In this document: piece after piece, positions 44,147-53,698 of the stretch | Numbering within the stretch: the stretch's first letter is position 1 | Layout: each line of letters opens with the position of its first letter | Assembly: GCA_051293835.1 (NCBI GenBank) | Contig: JBPKMA010000003.1 | Span: 248,001-312,000 of the forward strand | DNA from: DATLZU01 sp051293835 | Lineage (GTDB): Bacteria; Nitrospirota; Nitrospiria; Nitrospirales; Nitrospiraceae | Reading direction: 5' to 3' | Length of the DNA stretch: 64,000 nucleotides | The notes under the pieces: model-generated | What the model was told of the DNA's origin: nothing | The model's input: the letters and a program-made list of their open reading frames with translations, nothing else | Database searches by the model: none | Translations under genes and position numbers: made by a program

Positions 44147-47100
44147 ATGAGAATCGAACGAAGATTCACGCGGAGCGGACAGAACCCGTACGAGGGAATC
44201 AAGTTCGTGAAGCGTTCATCGGAGATCCGTAATCCCGACGGATCCATCGTTTTCAAGCTGGACAACATTCAGGTTCCAGAGCATTGGTCACAATTGGCCA
44301 TCGACATTCTGGCGCAGAAGTATTTCCGGAAAGCGGGTGTGCCTCAAGTTGGACCGGACGGGAAGGTGCTGACCGGTCCGGATGGAAAACCGGTCCTCGG
44401 CGGCGAGCGCGATGCGCGCCAGGTCTTCGAGCGGCTGGCGGGATGCTGGACGTACTGGGGAAAGAACTACGGCTACTTCACGTCGGCCGAAGACGCTGCC
44501 GCTTTTCACGATGAACTCTGCTACATGCTCGCGCGCCAGATGGCGGCACCCAATTCACCTCAATGGTTCAACACAGGGCTGCATTACGCCTACGGCCTGA
44601 CCGGTCCGGCTCAAGGCCACTACTACGTCGATCCCAAGACCCGTGAAGTGGTCAAGGCTACAAATGCGTTTGAGCACCCCCAGCCCCATGCGTGCCAACC
44701 TTACCATGCTTTGGTCTCGACGCCTCAGGGGCCCGTGCCGATCGGGGACATCGTGACGAAAGGCTTGATCGGACTGGAAGTGTTCGACGGCCGCTGCTCC
44801 GTCGGGGGCAAGGCCTCGGGGACGACAAAGGTGGTCGCTGTCAGGGCAAACGGTGAGAAGCCTGTCTTCAAGATCGTGCTTAACAACGGTGTCTGTATCG
44901 AGGCGACAGGCGATCATCTCGTCTATGCGCTCGAGGCGCGGCGTTCAGCCGGCGTCTGGTGCAGGGTGGACAATCTGGCTCCGGGTATGCGGCTCATGCT
45001 GGCGACCGGGACGGCGGTGACCAAGCAGTCGGAGCCGCGGGCGGTGGATGAGGCTGCCCTGGTTGGATGGCTGCAGGGAGACGGCTTCCTCGGCCAGTAC
45101 GAGCGGGGCACCAATCGCAGCCTAACGCTCGAATTCGTGACGATCGACAAGAGCGAATTCCATTTCGTGTTGGAACGGGTGCAGCGAGTCTTTGAAAGCG
45201 TACGCTACCACGTCCGGTCCGTGGACACGAACACCTCGGGGCTCGACGTTCGCCGCATTCGGTTGTGCGGCGAAACGCTCCGACCATTTGTCGAGAAATA
45301 CAAACTGCTGCGGGAAAGCGAAGAGTGGTCCGTGCCGGGGGCGATCTGGTCTGCGGGCGTGCAAGCGCAATCCGCCTATCTTTCGGCTTTGTTCCAGACG
45401 AATGGGACAGTCCGTTTCCGATCTCGCGCCTCCCGGGCCGCCGATGTCGTTTTGACCACGACTTCTCTTCCGCTAGCCCTCGGTGTCCAGGCCCTGTTAC
45501 TGAATCTGGGTGTCTATGCGCGGGTGCAGCGAGGCGTTGAAAACCGGGAAAATCGGAGGACGCCGTACTGTGTCTCGATCGGCTACGCAGACGCGCGGAC
45601 TCGCTACAGGGAACTGATCGGGTTCATCTCGGAAGACAAGCGTGAAAAGCTCGAGGCAGCCTGCTCCGATCGGTTTCCGGGCAAGGCGTTGCCGGCACTA
45701 CAGGAGGAAGCGATTGTCCGGATCGAGGCGATGGGGATGCAGCCGGTCTTCGACATCCAGACCGAGAGCGGGCAGTATCTCTCCAACAACGTGGTGGTGC
45801 ATAACTGTTTCATCCAGTCTATCGAGGATGATCTGGTCAATGAGAACGGCATCATGGACCTGTGGGTCCGCGAGGCACGGCTGTTTAAATACGGAAGCGG
45901 AACGGGAACGAATTTCTCCAAGTTGCGCGGCGAGGGGGAACCGCTGTCCGGTGGCGGCCGGTCGTCGGGGCTGATGTCGTTTCTGAAGATCGGGGACCGG
46001 GCGGCCGGCGCAATCAAATCGGGCGGGACGACCAGGCGGGCGGCCAAGATGGTCTGTCTGGATTTGGACCATCCGGATGTCGAGGAGTTCATCGAGTGGA
46101 AGGTGATCGAAGAGCAGAAAGTGGCCGCCATGGTCGCCGGCTCAAAAATATGCGCGCAACGATTGAATGCGGTGTTGAAGGCCTGTCATATGGTCGGCCC
46201 CGACGGTCAGACGAAAGTGGAGATCGATCCCAAGAAGAATCCCGCGCTCCAGGAGGCCATTCAGGCGGCGCGGCGCGACTACGTGCCGGAAGCCTACATT
46301 CAGCGCATGCTTGCCTATGCCCGTCAGGGCTTTACGCATTTCGTCTTTCACGAGTACGACACGAATTGGGACGGCAAGGCCTATCAGACTGTGTCGGGGC
46401 AGAACTCCAACAACAGCGTTCGTATCCCGAACGAGTTCTTTGAGGCGCTGGAAAAAGACGGGGACTGGCCGCTTAAGCGGAGGACGGACGGCAAGGTCTG
46501 CAAGGTCGTCAAGGCCAGGGAGCTGTGGGACAAGATCGCCTGGGCCGCCTGGAGCTGCGCCGATCCCGGCATTCAGTACGATACGACGATCAACGAGTGG
46601 CACACCTGCCCTGAAGACGGACGTATCAACGCGTCGAATCCGTGCTCGGAGTATCTCTTCCTCGACGACACGGCGTGTAACTTGGCGTCGATCAATTTGG
46701 CCCAATTCTTCACGCCGGACGGCCGGTTCGATCTGGAGAGCTTCCGCCACGCCGTGCGCCTCTGGACCATCGTGCTGGAAATCAGCGTATTGATGGCTTC
46801 ATTCCCCAGTCGCGCGATCGCGGAGAAGAGCTATACGTTCCGAACGTTGGGGTTGGGGTATGCCAACCTGGGCACGATCCTGATGCGGCAAGGCATTCCG
46901 TACGATTCGCCGCAGGCCTTGGCGATCTGCGGTGCCATTACGGCTATCATGACCGGCGAAGCCTACAGTACTTCGGCCGAGATGGCGGCCGAATTGCAGC
47001 CCTTCCCTGGCTATGCGAAGAATCGCGACCACATGCTGCGGGTGATCAGAAACCACCGCCGCGCGGCCTACAATGCGCCGCCGGAAGAATACGAAGGGCT

Positions 47101-48805
47101 CACAATCAAGCCGATGGGCATCCAGCCGGAGCATTGCCCGCCCGACTTGTTGCTGGCAGCTCGGCGGGCATGGGATCGGGCCCTCGAGCTGGGGACGGCC
47201 TACGGCTTCCGCAACGCCCAGGTGACTTGTATCGCGCCGACCGGCACGATCGGGTTGGTCATGGATTGCGATACCACCGGCATCGAGCCGGATTTCGCGC
47301 TGGTCAAGTTCAAGAAACTGGCGGGAGGCGGCTACTTCAAGATCATCAACCAGAGCTTGCCACCGGCGCTGAGGACCCTCGGCTATACCGAGGCGCAGAT
47401 CCAGGACATCGTCCATTACTGCATCGGGCGGCAGACGCTCAAGGGCGCACCGTTCATCAATCACGAGACGTTGAAGGAGAAGGGATTCGACGACGCGGCG
47501 CTGGAACGGCTGGAACACTCGCTCAAACAGGCGTTCGAGATTCAGTTCGCCTTCAACAAGTTCGTGCTGGGCGAGGAGTTCTGTCGCGAGAGGCTAGGCT
47601 TCACGGAGGAGCAACTCAACGAGCCCACCTTCAACATGCTTAAGGCGCTGGGTTTCACGCAGGAAGAAGTCGCTGCGGCCAACGACTATTGCTGCGGCAC
47701 CATGACCGTGGAAGGCGCACCACATCTCAAGGCGGAGCACTTGCCGGTGTTCGATTGCGCCAATCGCTGCGGCCGGATCGGGCAACGCTATATTCCGATC
47801 GAGGCCCACATTCGGATGATGGCGGCCGCGCAACCCTTCATCAGCGGCGGGATCAGCAAGACGATCAACATGCCGGCGGATGCTACGGTGGAGGACGTGA
47901 AGGCCGCGTACCTGCTGGCGTGGAGAAGCATGGTGAAGGCCGTCGCGCTCTATCGCGACGGGTCCAAGCTGAGCCAGCCGCTGAACGTATCCTCGGGCAG
48001 CGGGAAAGCCATCGAGCCGAGTGCCGACGTACTGAGCACCGCCGAGAAGATCACCGAGCGGGTGCTGGTGCGCTACCGGTATCTGGCGAAGCGGCGGCCG
48101 TTGCCGGCGAGGCGGAACGGCTATACGCAAAAGGCGATTGTCGGAGGCCACAAGATCTATCTGCGAACTGGAGAATATGAAGACGGGACCCTGGGCGAGA
48201 TCTTCCTCGACATGCACAAGGAGGGAGCGGCCTTCCGGAGCCTGATGAACTGCTTCGCGATCGCGATCTCGCTGGGGCTGCAACACGGCGTGCCGCTGGA
48301 AGAGTTCGTCGACGCCTTCGTGTTCACCCGGTTTGAGCCGAACGGACCGGTCAAGCTTAACGACCGGATCAAGATGGCCACGTCGATCATCGACTACATC
48401 TTCCGCGAACTGGCCGTGACCTATCTGGATCGCTACGACCTGGCGCAGGTGCAGCCGGAGGACTTGCGGATGGATTCGGTGAAGAAGGACGACCAGGACC
48501 TGGAGTGCACCGACGAGGAAGCGGACATTCAAGCGCTTCAATCGGCCTCGATCGTCGCAGATAAGTTTCCCTCCCGGCATGATCCAGGAAGCAGCGCCAG
48601 AAGAAACGGTCAAGGCAACGGGCATGCCGTGGGGCGCCAAGTAGAGATCACGCGCGAATCGCTCACCGTCACGGCGATTCGCGACACGGCGCGGCTGAAG
48701 GGCTATGAGGGCGATCCCTGCCCCGAGTGCAAGCAGTTCACCATGGTGCGGAGCGGCACCTGCCTGAAGTGCGTGAACTGCGGCGCCACGAGTGGCTGCT
48801 CATAA
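44147..48805 (+). CDS. nrdJ: Adenosylcobalamin-dependent (class II) ribonucleoside-diphosphate reductase containing an intein
   Basis: The enzyme makes deoxyribonucleotides using adenosylcobalamin to generate a thiyl radical, independently of oxygen. The mature host protein is about 1181 residues once the 371-residue intein (residues 183-553) is removed. The extein has HPQPHA joined to CFIQSIEDDLVN at the splice site. It also has FKYGSGTGTNFSKLR, the active-site NPCSEYLFLDDTACNLASIN, GTYGFRNAQVTCIAPTGTIG-type loops (here starting LGTAYGFRNAQ) and the C-terminal cysteines (DPCPECKQFTM, CLKCVNCGATSGC) of a zinc-finger that recycles the active-site disulfide. The promoter carries NrdR boxes. No nrdA/nrdB is in the window. 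Confidence 0.96.
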   Translation: MRIERRFTRSGQNPYEGIKFVKRSSEIRNPDGSIVFKLDNIQVPEHWSQLAIDILAQKYFRKAGVPQVGPDGKVLTGPDGKPVLGGERDARQVFERLAGCWTYWGKNYGYFTSAEDAAAFHDELCYMLARQMAAPNSPQWFNTGLHYAYGLTGPAQGHYYVDPKTREVVKATNAFEHPQPHACQPYHALVSTPQGPVPIGDIVTKGLIGLEVFDGRCSVGGKASGTTKVVAVRANGEKPVFKIVLNNGVCIEATGDHLVYALEARRSAGVWCRVDNLAPGMRLMLATGTAVTKQSEPRAVDEAALVGWLQGDGFLGQYERGTNRSLTLEFVTIDKSEFHFVLERVQRVFESVRYHVRSVDTNTSGLDVRRIRLCGETLRPFVEKYKLLRESEEWSVPGAIWSAGVQAQSAYLSALFQTNGTVRFRSRASRAADVVLTTTSLPLALGVQALLLNLGVYARVQRGVENRENRRTPYCVSIGYADARTRYRELIGFISEDKREKLEAACSDRFPGKALPALQEEAIVRIEAMGMQPVFDIQTESGQYLSNNVVVHNCFIQSIEDDLVNENGIMDLWVREARLFKYGSGTGTNFSKLRGEGEPLSGGGRSSGLMSFLKIGDRAAGAIKSGGTTRRAAKMVCLDLDHPDVEEFIEWKVIEEQKVAAMVAGSKICAQRLNAVLKACHMVGPDGQTKVEIDPKKNPALQEAIQAARRDYVPEAYIQRMLAYARQGFTHFVFHEYDTNWDGKAYQTVSGQNSNNSVRIPNEFFEALEKDGDWPLKRRTDGKVCKVVKARELWDKIAWAAWSCADPGIQYDTTINEWHTCPEDGRINASNPCSEYLFLDDTACNLASINLAQFFTPDGRFDLESFRHAVRLWTIVLEISVLMASFPSRAIAEKSYTFRTLGLGYANLGTILMRQGIPYDSPQALAICGAITAIMTGEAYSTSAEMAAELQPFPGYAKNRDHMLRVIRNHRRAAYNAPPEEYEGLTIKPMGIQPEHCPPDLLLAARRAWDRALELGTAYGFRNAQVTCIAPTGTIGLVMDCDTTGIEPDFALVKFKKLAGGGYFKIINQSLPPALRTLGYTEAQIQDIVHYCIGRQTLKGAPFINHETLKEKGFDDAALERLEHSLKQAFEIQFAFNKFVLGEEFCRERLGFTEEQLNEPTFNMLKALGFTQEEVAAANDYCCGTMTVEGAPHLKAEHLPVFDCANRCGRIGQRYIPIEAHIRMMAAAQPFISGGISKTINMPADATVEDVKAAYLLAWRSMVKAVALYRDGSKLSQPLNVSSGSGKAIEPSADVLSTAEKITERVLVRYRYLAKRRPLPARRNGYTQKAIVGGHKIYLRTGEYEDGTLGEIFLDMHKEGAAFRSLMNCFAIAISLGLQHGVPLEEFVDAFVFTRFEPNGPVKLNDRIKMATSIIDYIFRELAVTYLDRYDLAQVQPEDLRMDSVKKDDQDLECTDEEADIQALQSASIVADKFPSRHDPGSSARRNGQGNGHAVGRQVEITRESLTVTAIRDTARLKGYEGDPCPECKQFTMVRSGTCLKCVNCGATSGCS
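44693..45805 (+). mobile_element. Intein in NrdJ with degenerate LAGLIDADG endonuclease
   Basis: The 371-residue insertion starts with Cys (CQPYHALVSTPQGPVPIGDI, block A) and ends HN before a +1 Cys (VVVHN|CFIQS). Block B is ATGDHLVYA and block F is VFDIQTESGQYL. The first endonuclease motif (LVGWLQGDG) retains its Asp. The second (YLSALFQTNG) has Asn in place of the catalytic Asp, so DNA cleavage is probably lost while splicing residues remain intact. The insertion lies in the conserved HPQPHA-CFIQS site near the N-terminal part of the reductase. Confidence 0.93.
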
Positions 48806-48984
48806 TGCAGGGCTTGGCGCGCCGTTCTATGGGAAAATTCTCCATGCATGCACTTCTCGGAGCGACAAACCATAGGTGGCACGGGGTGTCCGGCTGGATT
48901 GGCGGAGTGCCGTACAGCATTTCCTGTGTTGATTGCTTGAGAGAGTTTTTTCGGCATTCGCCCGAGGAGCGTTTCGGATTCTGG

Positions 48985-49488
48985 TCCCTGGATATTTTTA
49001 TCGCCACCAACCCCCTGCTCTCGCAATCGGTGTATCTGCGGGAGGTACCGTCATACCACGGTCGTGTTGGGAACCATGGGGCTTTTTCGGAAACCCTGCG
49101 AAAGCCGGGTTCGGGATAATCTCCGGAAATACAAAATGGGTGAGCTCAGGCGTCCTTCTAAAGACCTGTCCCTTGCGGGTGTGATTGCGTCTGCTCCGAC
49201 CCGACCGGAGGAGTGAGCGATTGCGGGTCATCCGTCATTGAAGCCGCAGGCGTTTATGCGGCAAATCGTGCGGGCGGCTCTGCCGCTGGGCGTTGGAGGA
49301 GTCTCGATCCCTTTATGGGCGGCGGCTCGACGATTGCGGCTGCGCTCTCAGTCAGCTACGAAAGCATCGGCCGGGAGATCGATCCGACCTATTACCGGAT
49401 AGCTGTGCAAGCCATTCCCACGCCTGCGGTCTTTCCCGTGAATCGAAACGGCTACACGTCCAGCATTCGGATGGAGAACGACGTGGCT
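48985..49488 (+). pseudogene. Decayed site-specific DNA methyltransferase gene, C-terminal part
   Basis: Successive frames encode IATNPLLSQSVYLREVPSYH, then WEPWGFF, then FRKPCESRVRDNLRKYKMGE, a nonsense TGA before AIAGHPSLKPQAFMRQIVRA, and finally DPFMGGGSTIAAAL and IGREIDPTYYRIAVQAIP. The DPFMGGGST motif is the AdoMet-binding site of amino-methyltransferases, and HPSLKPQ is a conserved part of the same family. At least three frame changes and a stop kill the gene. Its 3' end runs directly into repeat copy B. Start uncertain; the stretch 48806-48984 after nrdJ holds no gene I can support. Confidence 0.75.
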
Positions 49489-49861
49489 GTAGTGCTCCCG
49501 CTTTTGTCAAGCAGCCACGAACTGTGTGCTGTGGTTGAGTGGTTGCTCGACCTGGCCTGGGGTCCGATACCCGAGTGCGGCATGCCCACGCGATCCACGC
49601 GACGAGTGCCTGTTCCCATTCCAGCGGGCTGATCCAGTCGCGGAGCCCGAGGAGTGCTGCTGTGGTGCGCGCCCGCATACGCCGTTCTGGAGCGGTGTTG
49701 CCCGACCTCGTCCCACGCGGCCAGCCACGGCGACGTCTGCGCCTGGAGGCTGATAGAGGGACCAACGATCGCGTCCCGTCGGCTGGGCAACCCAAGAGAA
49801 ATTGGTCACGCCACGGGGCATACGGCGCTTGGCTGAGGTGGTCGTCCTGACACATGGCCGT
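49489..49861 (-). repeat. Dispersed modular repeat, copy B (inverted relative to copy A)
   Basis: Its left block (49769-49861 read on the minus strand) is 91/93 identical to 8683-8775, and its right block (49489-49569) matches 9109-9189. The interior differs completely in length and sequence. On the minus strand one frame across the right block reads HAALGYRTPGQVEQ, faintly like the C-terminus of IS3/IS481 transposases, but no full domain exists. The copy lies at the broken end of the methyltransferase gene, consistent with insertion into it. Confidence 0.75.
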
Positions 49862-49958
49862 GGGCGGGTTTGCCCTGGCGCCCTTCGAGCACGATGGCGG
49901 TCTCTGCGTTCGGGCAGCCCTTGTCTGAAAGGGGACAGTATAGGGGACTGTTGAGTCA

Positions 49959-50159
49959 GTGTCTTTCGACGACGACGGAGTCGACCGATCGGTCTTACTT
50001 CCTCCGAGCTTGACCATCGCTTACATTCGCAATGCGATCGATTACATCGAAAAGGGTATCCTTGGCATGCGGGCATTGAATGCATTTAGTCCGTATAAGA
50101 ACCATAAGCACCCGGATATTGCCCAGCAAAGGTTTCCGGATCTTTCAATGGTAAGTTAA
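49959..50159 (+). CDS. Possible small protein or gene remnant (66 residues)
   Basis: A frame starting at GTG 49959 contains a plausible helical stretch IAYIRNAIDYIEKGILGMRA followed by FSPYKNHKHPDIAQQRF. The composition is protein-like and the region lies next to a decayed methyltransferase, so it may be the tail of a partner gene. There is no clear ribosome-binding site and I do not recognise the family. Confidence 0.3.
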   Translation: MSFDDDGVDRSVLLPPSLTIAYIRNAIDYIEKGILGMRALNAFSPYKNHKHPDIAQQRFPDLSMVS

Positions 50160-50613
50160 ATCCACCGTCGGAGCATGTCCTGGAGTCAAAAGGCAGTACA
50201 CATCCTTGGGCGATTCAGTTGCACTATAATCATCCAGGAGGGTACATCATGTGGCGATATGCAGTGGATTCTACCAAGCGAATGAAGCGGGGCGGGAGGT
50301 TTTAAAAATCCGGCAAACCGGCTGAAGGATGCCTCGTCTATTGTGCGTCGAGGATCGTCCTCCAGCGCGGCCGTCCTACATTGGCCAATCACCGAGCTAG
50401 GTGACGGCTGTCGTTGGGTAGCGGGTGGTGATTGGAGCTGTTTGCGATTGTTGGGGGGAACCTAAGAAAAGGAGATCACCGCGTGCGCTCCGCAAGAGAT
50501 CTCTTCGGCTTCGGCGTTTGCATTGGTCCAATGACTGGCTTTGCAGCAGAGAAGGAATATAGGAAGGATAAAGTCCATCGGGAGGTGTCCTTTGTGTATC
50601 GGTATCGGTACTG
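50160..50613. other. Intergenic region with no supportable gene
   Basis: The stretch before the cupin gene has no convincing coding frame. A perfect-looking AGGAGG precedes an 18-codon frame starting MWRYAVDSTKRMKRG at 50249, which may be a leader peptide, a gene fragment or chance. Nothing else is recognised. Confidence 0.4.
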
Positions 50614-50940
50614 ATGAGTGATCAAGCGGACGGAGGCCTGTGTCATTCAACGGCAGCGGGCTTGATGGATCGTAAAAAAGTTCAGCAACTCTGGCACTCC
50701 CGCGGCTTTTCCTGCGACCTGTGGGTTGATCCGCCGGGGCAGGTGTGGGAGGATTATGTTCATTCCGTAGATGAACTCCTGATGGTGGTTGAGGGGGAAT
50801 TGGAGCTGGAGATGGAGGGGCGGACGTTCAGGCCCAAGCCTGGGGAGGAAGTCTTGATTCCCGCCAATGTGGTACATTCTGTCCGGAACGTAGGCGGGAC
50901 CACCGCGCGGTGGTTGTACGGGTACAAAATTAAGGGGTAA
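50614..50940 (+). CDS. Small cupin-domain protein
   Basis: The protein has a single cupin barrel (about residues 35-105). Its segments include VHSVDELLMVVEGELELEME, RPKPGEEVLIPANVVHSVRN and GTTARWLYGYK. The metal-ligand pattern is partly present (HSVDE for HxxxxE and VVHSV for the last His). Similar cupins follow sensors or act as isolated domains binding small ligands or metals; the function here is unknown. ATG 50614 gives 108 residues; ATG 50665 would give 91 and the sequence does not decide between them. Confidence 0.8.
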   Translation: MSDQADGGLCHSTAAGLMDRKKVQQLWHSRGFSCDLWVDPPGQVWEDYVHSVDELLMVVEGELELEMEGRTFRPKPGEEVLIPANVVHSVRNVGGTTARWLYGYKIKG

Positions 50941-51030
50941 ACGGGGTAGGGGGGTAATGTAGAACAGGGCACTGGCTGTACAGGAGTCAAGTATCCCTCT
51001 ATCCTGCTATCCTGTCTATCGAGGGAAAGC

Positions 51031-51441
51031 ATGCCGACGACGACACAGTTGGTGATCAGTGAACGCAGCAAGCCGGGGGTGCTCGCGCAAGTGGCTTCGG
51101 TCTTGGGCAGTGCCGGGGTCAACATCAAGGCCTTCTCAGCTCCGGAAGTCACGGGCACCGGGAATCTTCGGTTGTTGGTAGCGGATCTAGAGGGAGCGCG
51201 GGCGGCTTTGCGGGGGGCGAAGATCCGCTTTCGGGAAGAAGTGGCGCTGGTCTTGAGTCTGGAGAACAAACCCGGCGCCTTAAAGGAAGTCGCCGATCTG
51301 CTGAACAAGGCCAAAATCAACATCAAATGCGGCTATTGCACGCCGTCCCGCGAGGGCAAGCGAGCCATTGTGGTGTTGACTGTTTCGAATATCCAAAAGG
51401 CTTTGGACGTTCTGCGCGATAAGTCCCTCGACGAATTCTGA
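51031..51441 (+). CDS. Tandem ACT-domain protein
   Basis: Two ACT domains are visible: TQLVISERSKPGVLAQVASV with GVNIKAFSAPE, and LVLSLENKPGALKEVADLLN with KINIKCGYC. ACT domains bind amino acids and regulate metabolic enzymes. Stand-alone double-ACT proteins like this are probably cytoplasmic allosteric regulators, and the target is unknown. Length is 136 residues. Its stop is one base before the rlpA ATG, so the two genes are likely cotranscribed although functionally unrelated on current knowledge. Confidence 0.87.
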   Translation: MPTTTQLVISERSKPGVLAQVASVLGSAGVNIKAFSAPEVTGTGNLRLLVADLEGARAALRGAKIRFREEVALVLSLENKPGALKEVADLLNKAKINIKCGYCTPSREGKRAIVVLTVSNIQKALDVLRDKSLDEF

Positions 51442-51442
51442 G

Positions 51443-52117
51443 ATGCAAGCAGCCCTCCGCACGCCTCTTGCTCAGGTGGCTATTTCTGTTCCGTTCCTCC
51501 TGGGCGTCTGGGCCTTATCAGGCTGCGCCGGCGCTCCCTCTCCCCGCGCCTCTCTGCCCGGCTATCCCATCGGTTACGTCGAGCGGGGGACCGCATCCTG
51601 GTACGGGCCGGGCTTTCATGGGAACCACACGGCCAACGGGGAACGGTTTGACATGCACAAGTTGACGGCGGCGCATCGGACCCTGCCGCTGGGGTCCGTG
51701 GCGGTCGTCCGTTCACTGACGACGGGTCGGCAGGTAACCGTGCGAATCAATGACCGGGGACCGTTCGCGAGGGACCGGATCCTGGACTTATCTTACGCCG
51801 GGGCGAGGGCGCTTGGGATAACCGGTTCTGGAACGGACGAGGTTGAGCTGCGTGTCATTGGTTACGAGGGCAGGCCGGGCGGTATGGGATTCCTCCGTGT
51901 TCAGGTGGGCTCATTCGCCGATCCGGCGAATGCTCAGGCGTTGATCAATCGGTTGAAAGTCCGCTACCCGGCTAGCCGGATCGTGATGGTCGAGCTGCCG
52001 GACGGCAAACGCTACCGCGTCCAAGTGGGAGAGTTTACGAGCGAGGCTCAGGCCGAGGCGGCAGCCGAGCAACTGGAAAACATGTTGGACGTCACTCCCT
52101 TCGTTGTGAGAGACTGA
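51443..52117 (+). CDS. rlpA: RlpA-like septal lytic transglycosylase lipoprotein with SPOR domain
   Basis: A lipoprotein signal (LLGVWALSGCAG) precedes a double-psi beta-barrel with GTASWYGPGFHGNHTANGER, MHKLTAAHRTLPLGS and VRINDRGPFARDRILDLSYA; the Glu, His and Asp positions expected for catalysis are present. A C-terminal SPOR domain (LRVQVGSFADPANAQAL, KRYRVQVGEFTSEAQA) binds denuded septal glycan. RlpA cleaves peptidoglycan lacking stem peptides during cell division. Length is 224 residues. It is outer-membrane lipid-anchored in the periplasm by analogy. Confidence 0.93.
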   Translation: MQAALRTPLAQVAISVPFLLGVWALSGCAGAPSPRASLPGYPIGYVERGTASWYGPGFHGNHTANGERFDMHKLTAAHRTLPLGSVAVVRSLTTGRQVTVRINDRGPFARDRILDLSYAGARALGITGSGTDEVELRVIGYEGRPGGMGFLRVQVGSFADPANAQALINRLKVRYPASRIVMVELPDGKRYRVQVGEFTSEAQAEAAAEQLENMLDVTPFVVRD

Positions 52118-52423
52118 GAGACAGTACCTAACCCGCGCCTCCTCTTTGTCCCTCAGGTCCAGGAGGGGCGGAATCAGCTCCGGGTAAACTTGGCAAACCC
52201 GTTGATTTCACTTCAGGAATTGCTGTAACGCTTGATGGACTGCTTGGCGCTGTGGTAAAAAATACAGCGCGATGGATGACGGCGGCCCGATAGGGTCTCA
52301 CCAAGTCACGCTGTTCTTCCGTATTCCAATCACACCATCCGTCGATCCGGCTTGGGCATCGACGGTGTGTCCTGTCCGCCTTTTTGAGCCGGTCGTTCAT
52401 ATCTCACTCTAGTTTCGACTTCC
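52118..52423. other. Intergenic region with one hairpin
   Basis: This 306-base stretch holds no gene I can support. An inverted repeat CCGTCGAT...ATCGACGG with an 11-base loop lies at 52339-52365, followed 15 bases later by TTTTT (52381-52385). It could be a weak terminator for the ACT-rlpA unit or a leader structure of the next gene. Confidence 0.4.
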
Positions 52424-53698
52424 ATGGACATTCTTATCCTGTTTACGCTGATTCTGTTGTCGGCCATTATTTCCGCAGCCGAGATCGGATTTTTTTCGGT
52501 CAACGAAACCAGGCTCCGTGCCCTGGCAGAGGGTGGGGGAAAGCGGGCGGCAATGGCCCTCTATCTCCGCAGCAACCCCCAACGACTGCTCTCCACTATT
52601 ATGATCGGGGATAACCTGGTCAATGCCGGCGCCGCTGCGTTCGCGACCATCATCACGATCCGGCTCTTCGGCTCGGACGCCCTCGCGGTCGCAATCGGGA
52701 TTCTGACCTTCGTGTTGATGATTTTCGGTGACGTGGTGCCCAAGACCTTGGCCGCCAAGCATGCGGTTCCTCTTGTCCTGGCGATGGCCTATCCCGTCTA
52801 TTGGATCGAATGGGTGCTGCAGCCGGTGTTGTTCGTCCTGGAGCCGATGATCGACAAGATCACCGGCGGGAAGGGATTGACGGTGCCGTTTGTGACGGAG
52901 GAAGAACTCAAGATCATGCTGGATGTCGGCGGCAAGGCTGGCGCGATCGAATCCGAGGAAGTGAAGATGATCAAGAACGTCTTCCAGTTGAACGACATCA
53001 CAGCGGAAGACGCGATGACGCCGCGTATTTACGTCTTTGCGCTGGAGGGCAATCTGCGGCTGAAGGAGGCTCAGGACCAGCTTTTTAAATCCAAATACTC
53101 CCGGATCCCGGTGTACGACGGGACGTTGGACAACATCACCGGCATCCTCTACAAGAACAAGGCCCTGATCGAGCTGGCCCAAGGCCATTCCGACGTCAAG
53201 TTGAAAGACATCGCCCAACCGCCGCTTTTTGTCCCGCGCAGCAAGCCGGCCGATGATTTGATGAAACAGTTCCAGCAGGAAAAGCGACATATGGCGATCG
53301 TGGTGAACGAATTCGGTGGCGTTATGGGGTTGGTGACACTGGAAGACCTGCTGGAGGAAGTCGTCGGCGAGATCATGGATGAAACAGATATCACCGAAGA
53401 GTTGATCAAGCGAATCGGCAAGAACCAGATTCTCGTACACGGCCGAACCGAGGTGCGGAAGATCAACGACTTTCTGAAAGCGGATCTGGGCGACGAGGCC
53501 AATACGGTCAGCGGCTTGATTCAAGAGCAACTGGGCCGGATTCCCGCCGTCGGGGAAGAATTGCGGGTGGGAAACTGTCGCCTCGTGGTCCACGAGGCGG
53601 ACCCGAAGTCGATCAAAAGCGTGCAGATCTTCAAAGAAGAGAAGGCCGACGTGACGGTCGAGTCCTCCGAAGCTGCCAGGATGGATGTGGTGAGCTAA
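52424..53698 (+). CDS. Hemolysin C/CorC-type (CNNM-like) membrane protein
   Basis: The N-terminal DUF21 domain has several membrane segments (LILFTLILLSAIISAAEIGFF starts the first, with the conserved AEIGFFS-type motif). A CBS pair follows (EDAMTPRIYVFALEGNL; KYSRIPVYDGTLDNITGILY) and a C-terminal CorC/HlyC domain (MAIVVNEFGGVMGLVTLEDL, LEEVVGEIMDE). The family is linked to magnesium or cobalt handling and ion export; hemolysin is a historical name. Length is 424 residues. The stop overlaps the convergent ligA stop by three bases. Confidence 0.93.
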   Translation: MDILILFTLILLSAIISAAEIGFFSVNETRLRALAEGGGKRAAMALYLRSNPQRLLSTIMIGDNLVNAGAAAFATIITIRLFGSDALAVAIGILTFVLMIFGDVVPKTLAAKHAVPLVLAMAYPVYWIEWVLQPVLFVLEPMIDKITGGKGLTVPFVTEEELKIMLDVGGKAGAIESEEVKMIKNVFQLNDITAEDAMTPRIYVFALEGNLRLKEAQDQLFKSKYSRIPVYDGTLDNITGILYKNKALIELAQGHSDVKLKDIAQPPLFVPRSKPADDLMKQFQQEKRHMAIVVNEFGGVMGLVTLEDLLEEVVGEIMDETDITEELIKRIGKNQILVHGRTEVRKINDFLKADLGDEANTVSGLIQEQLGRIPAVGEELRVGNCRLVVHEADPKSIKSVQIFKEEKADVTVESSEAARMDVVS

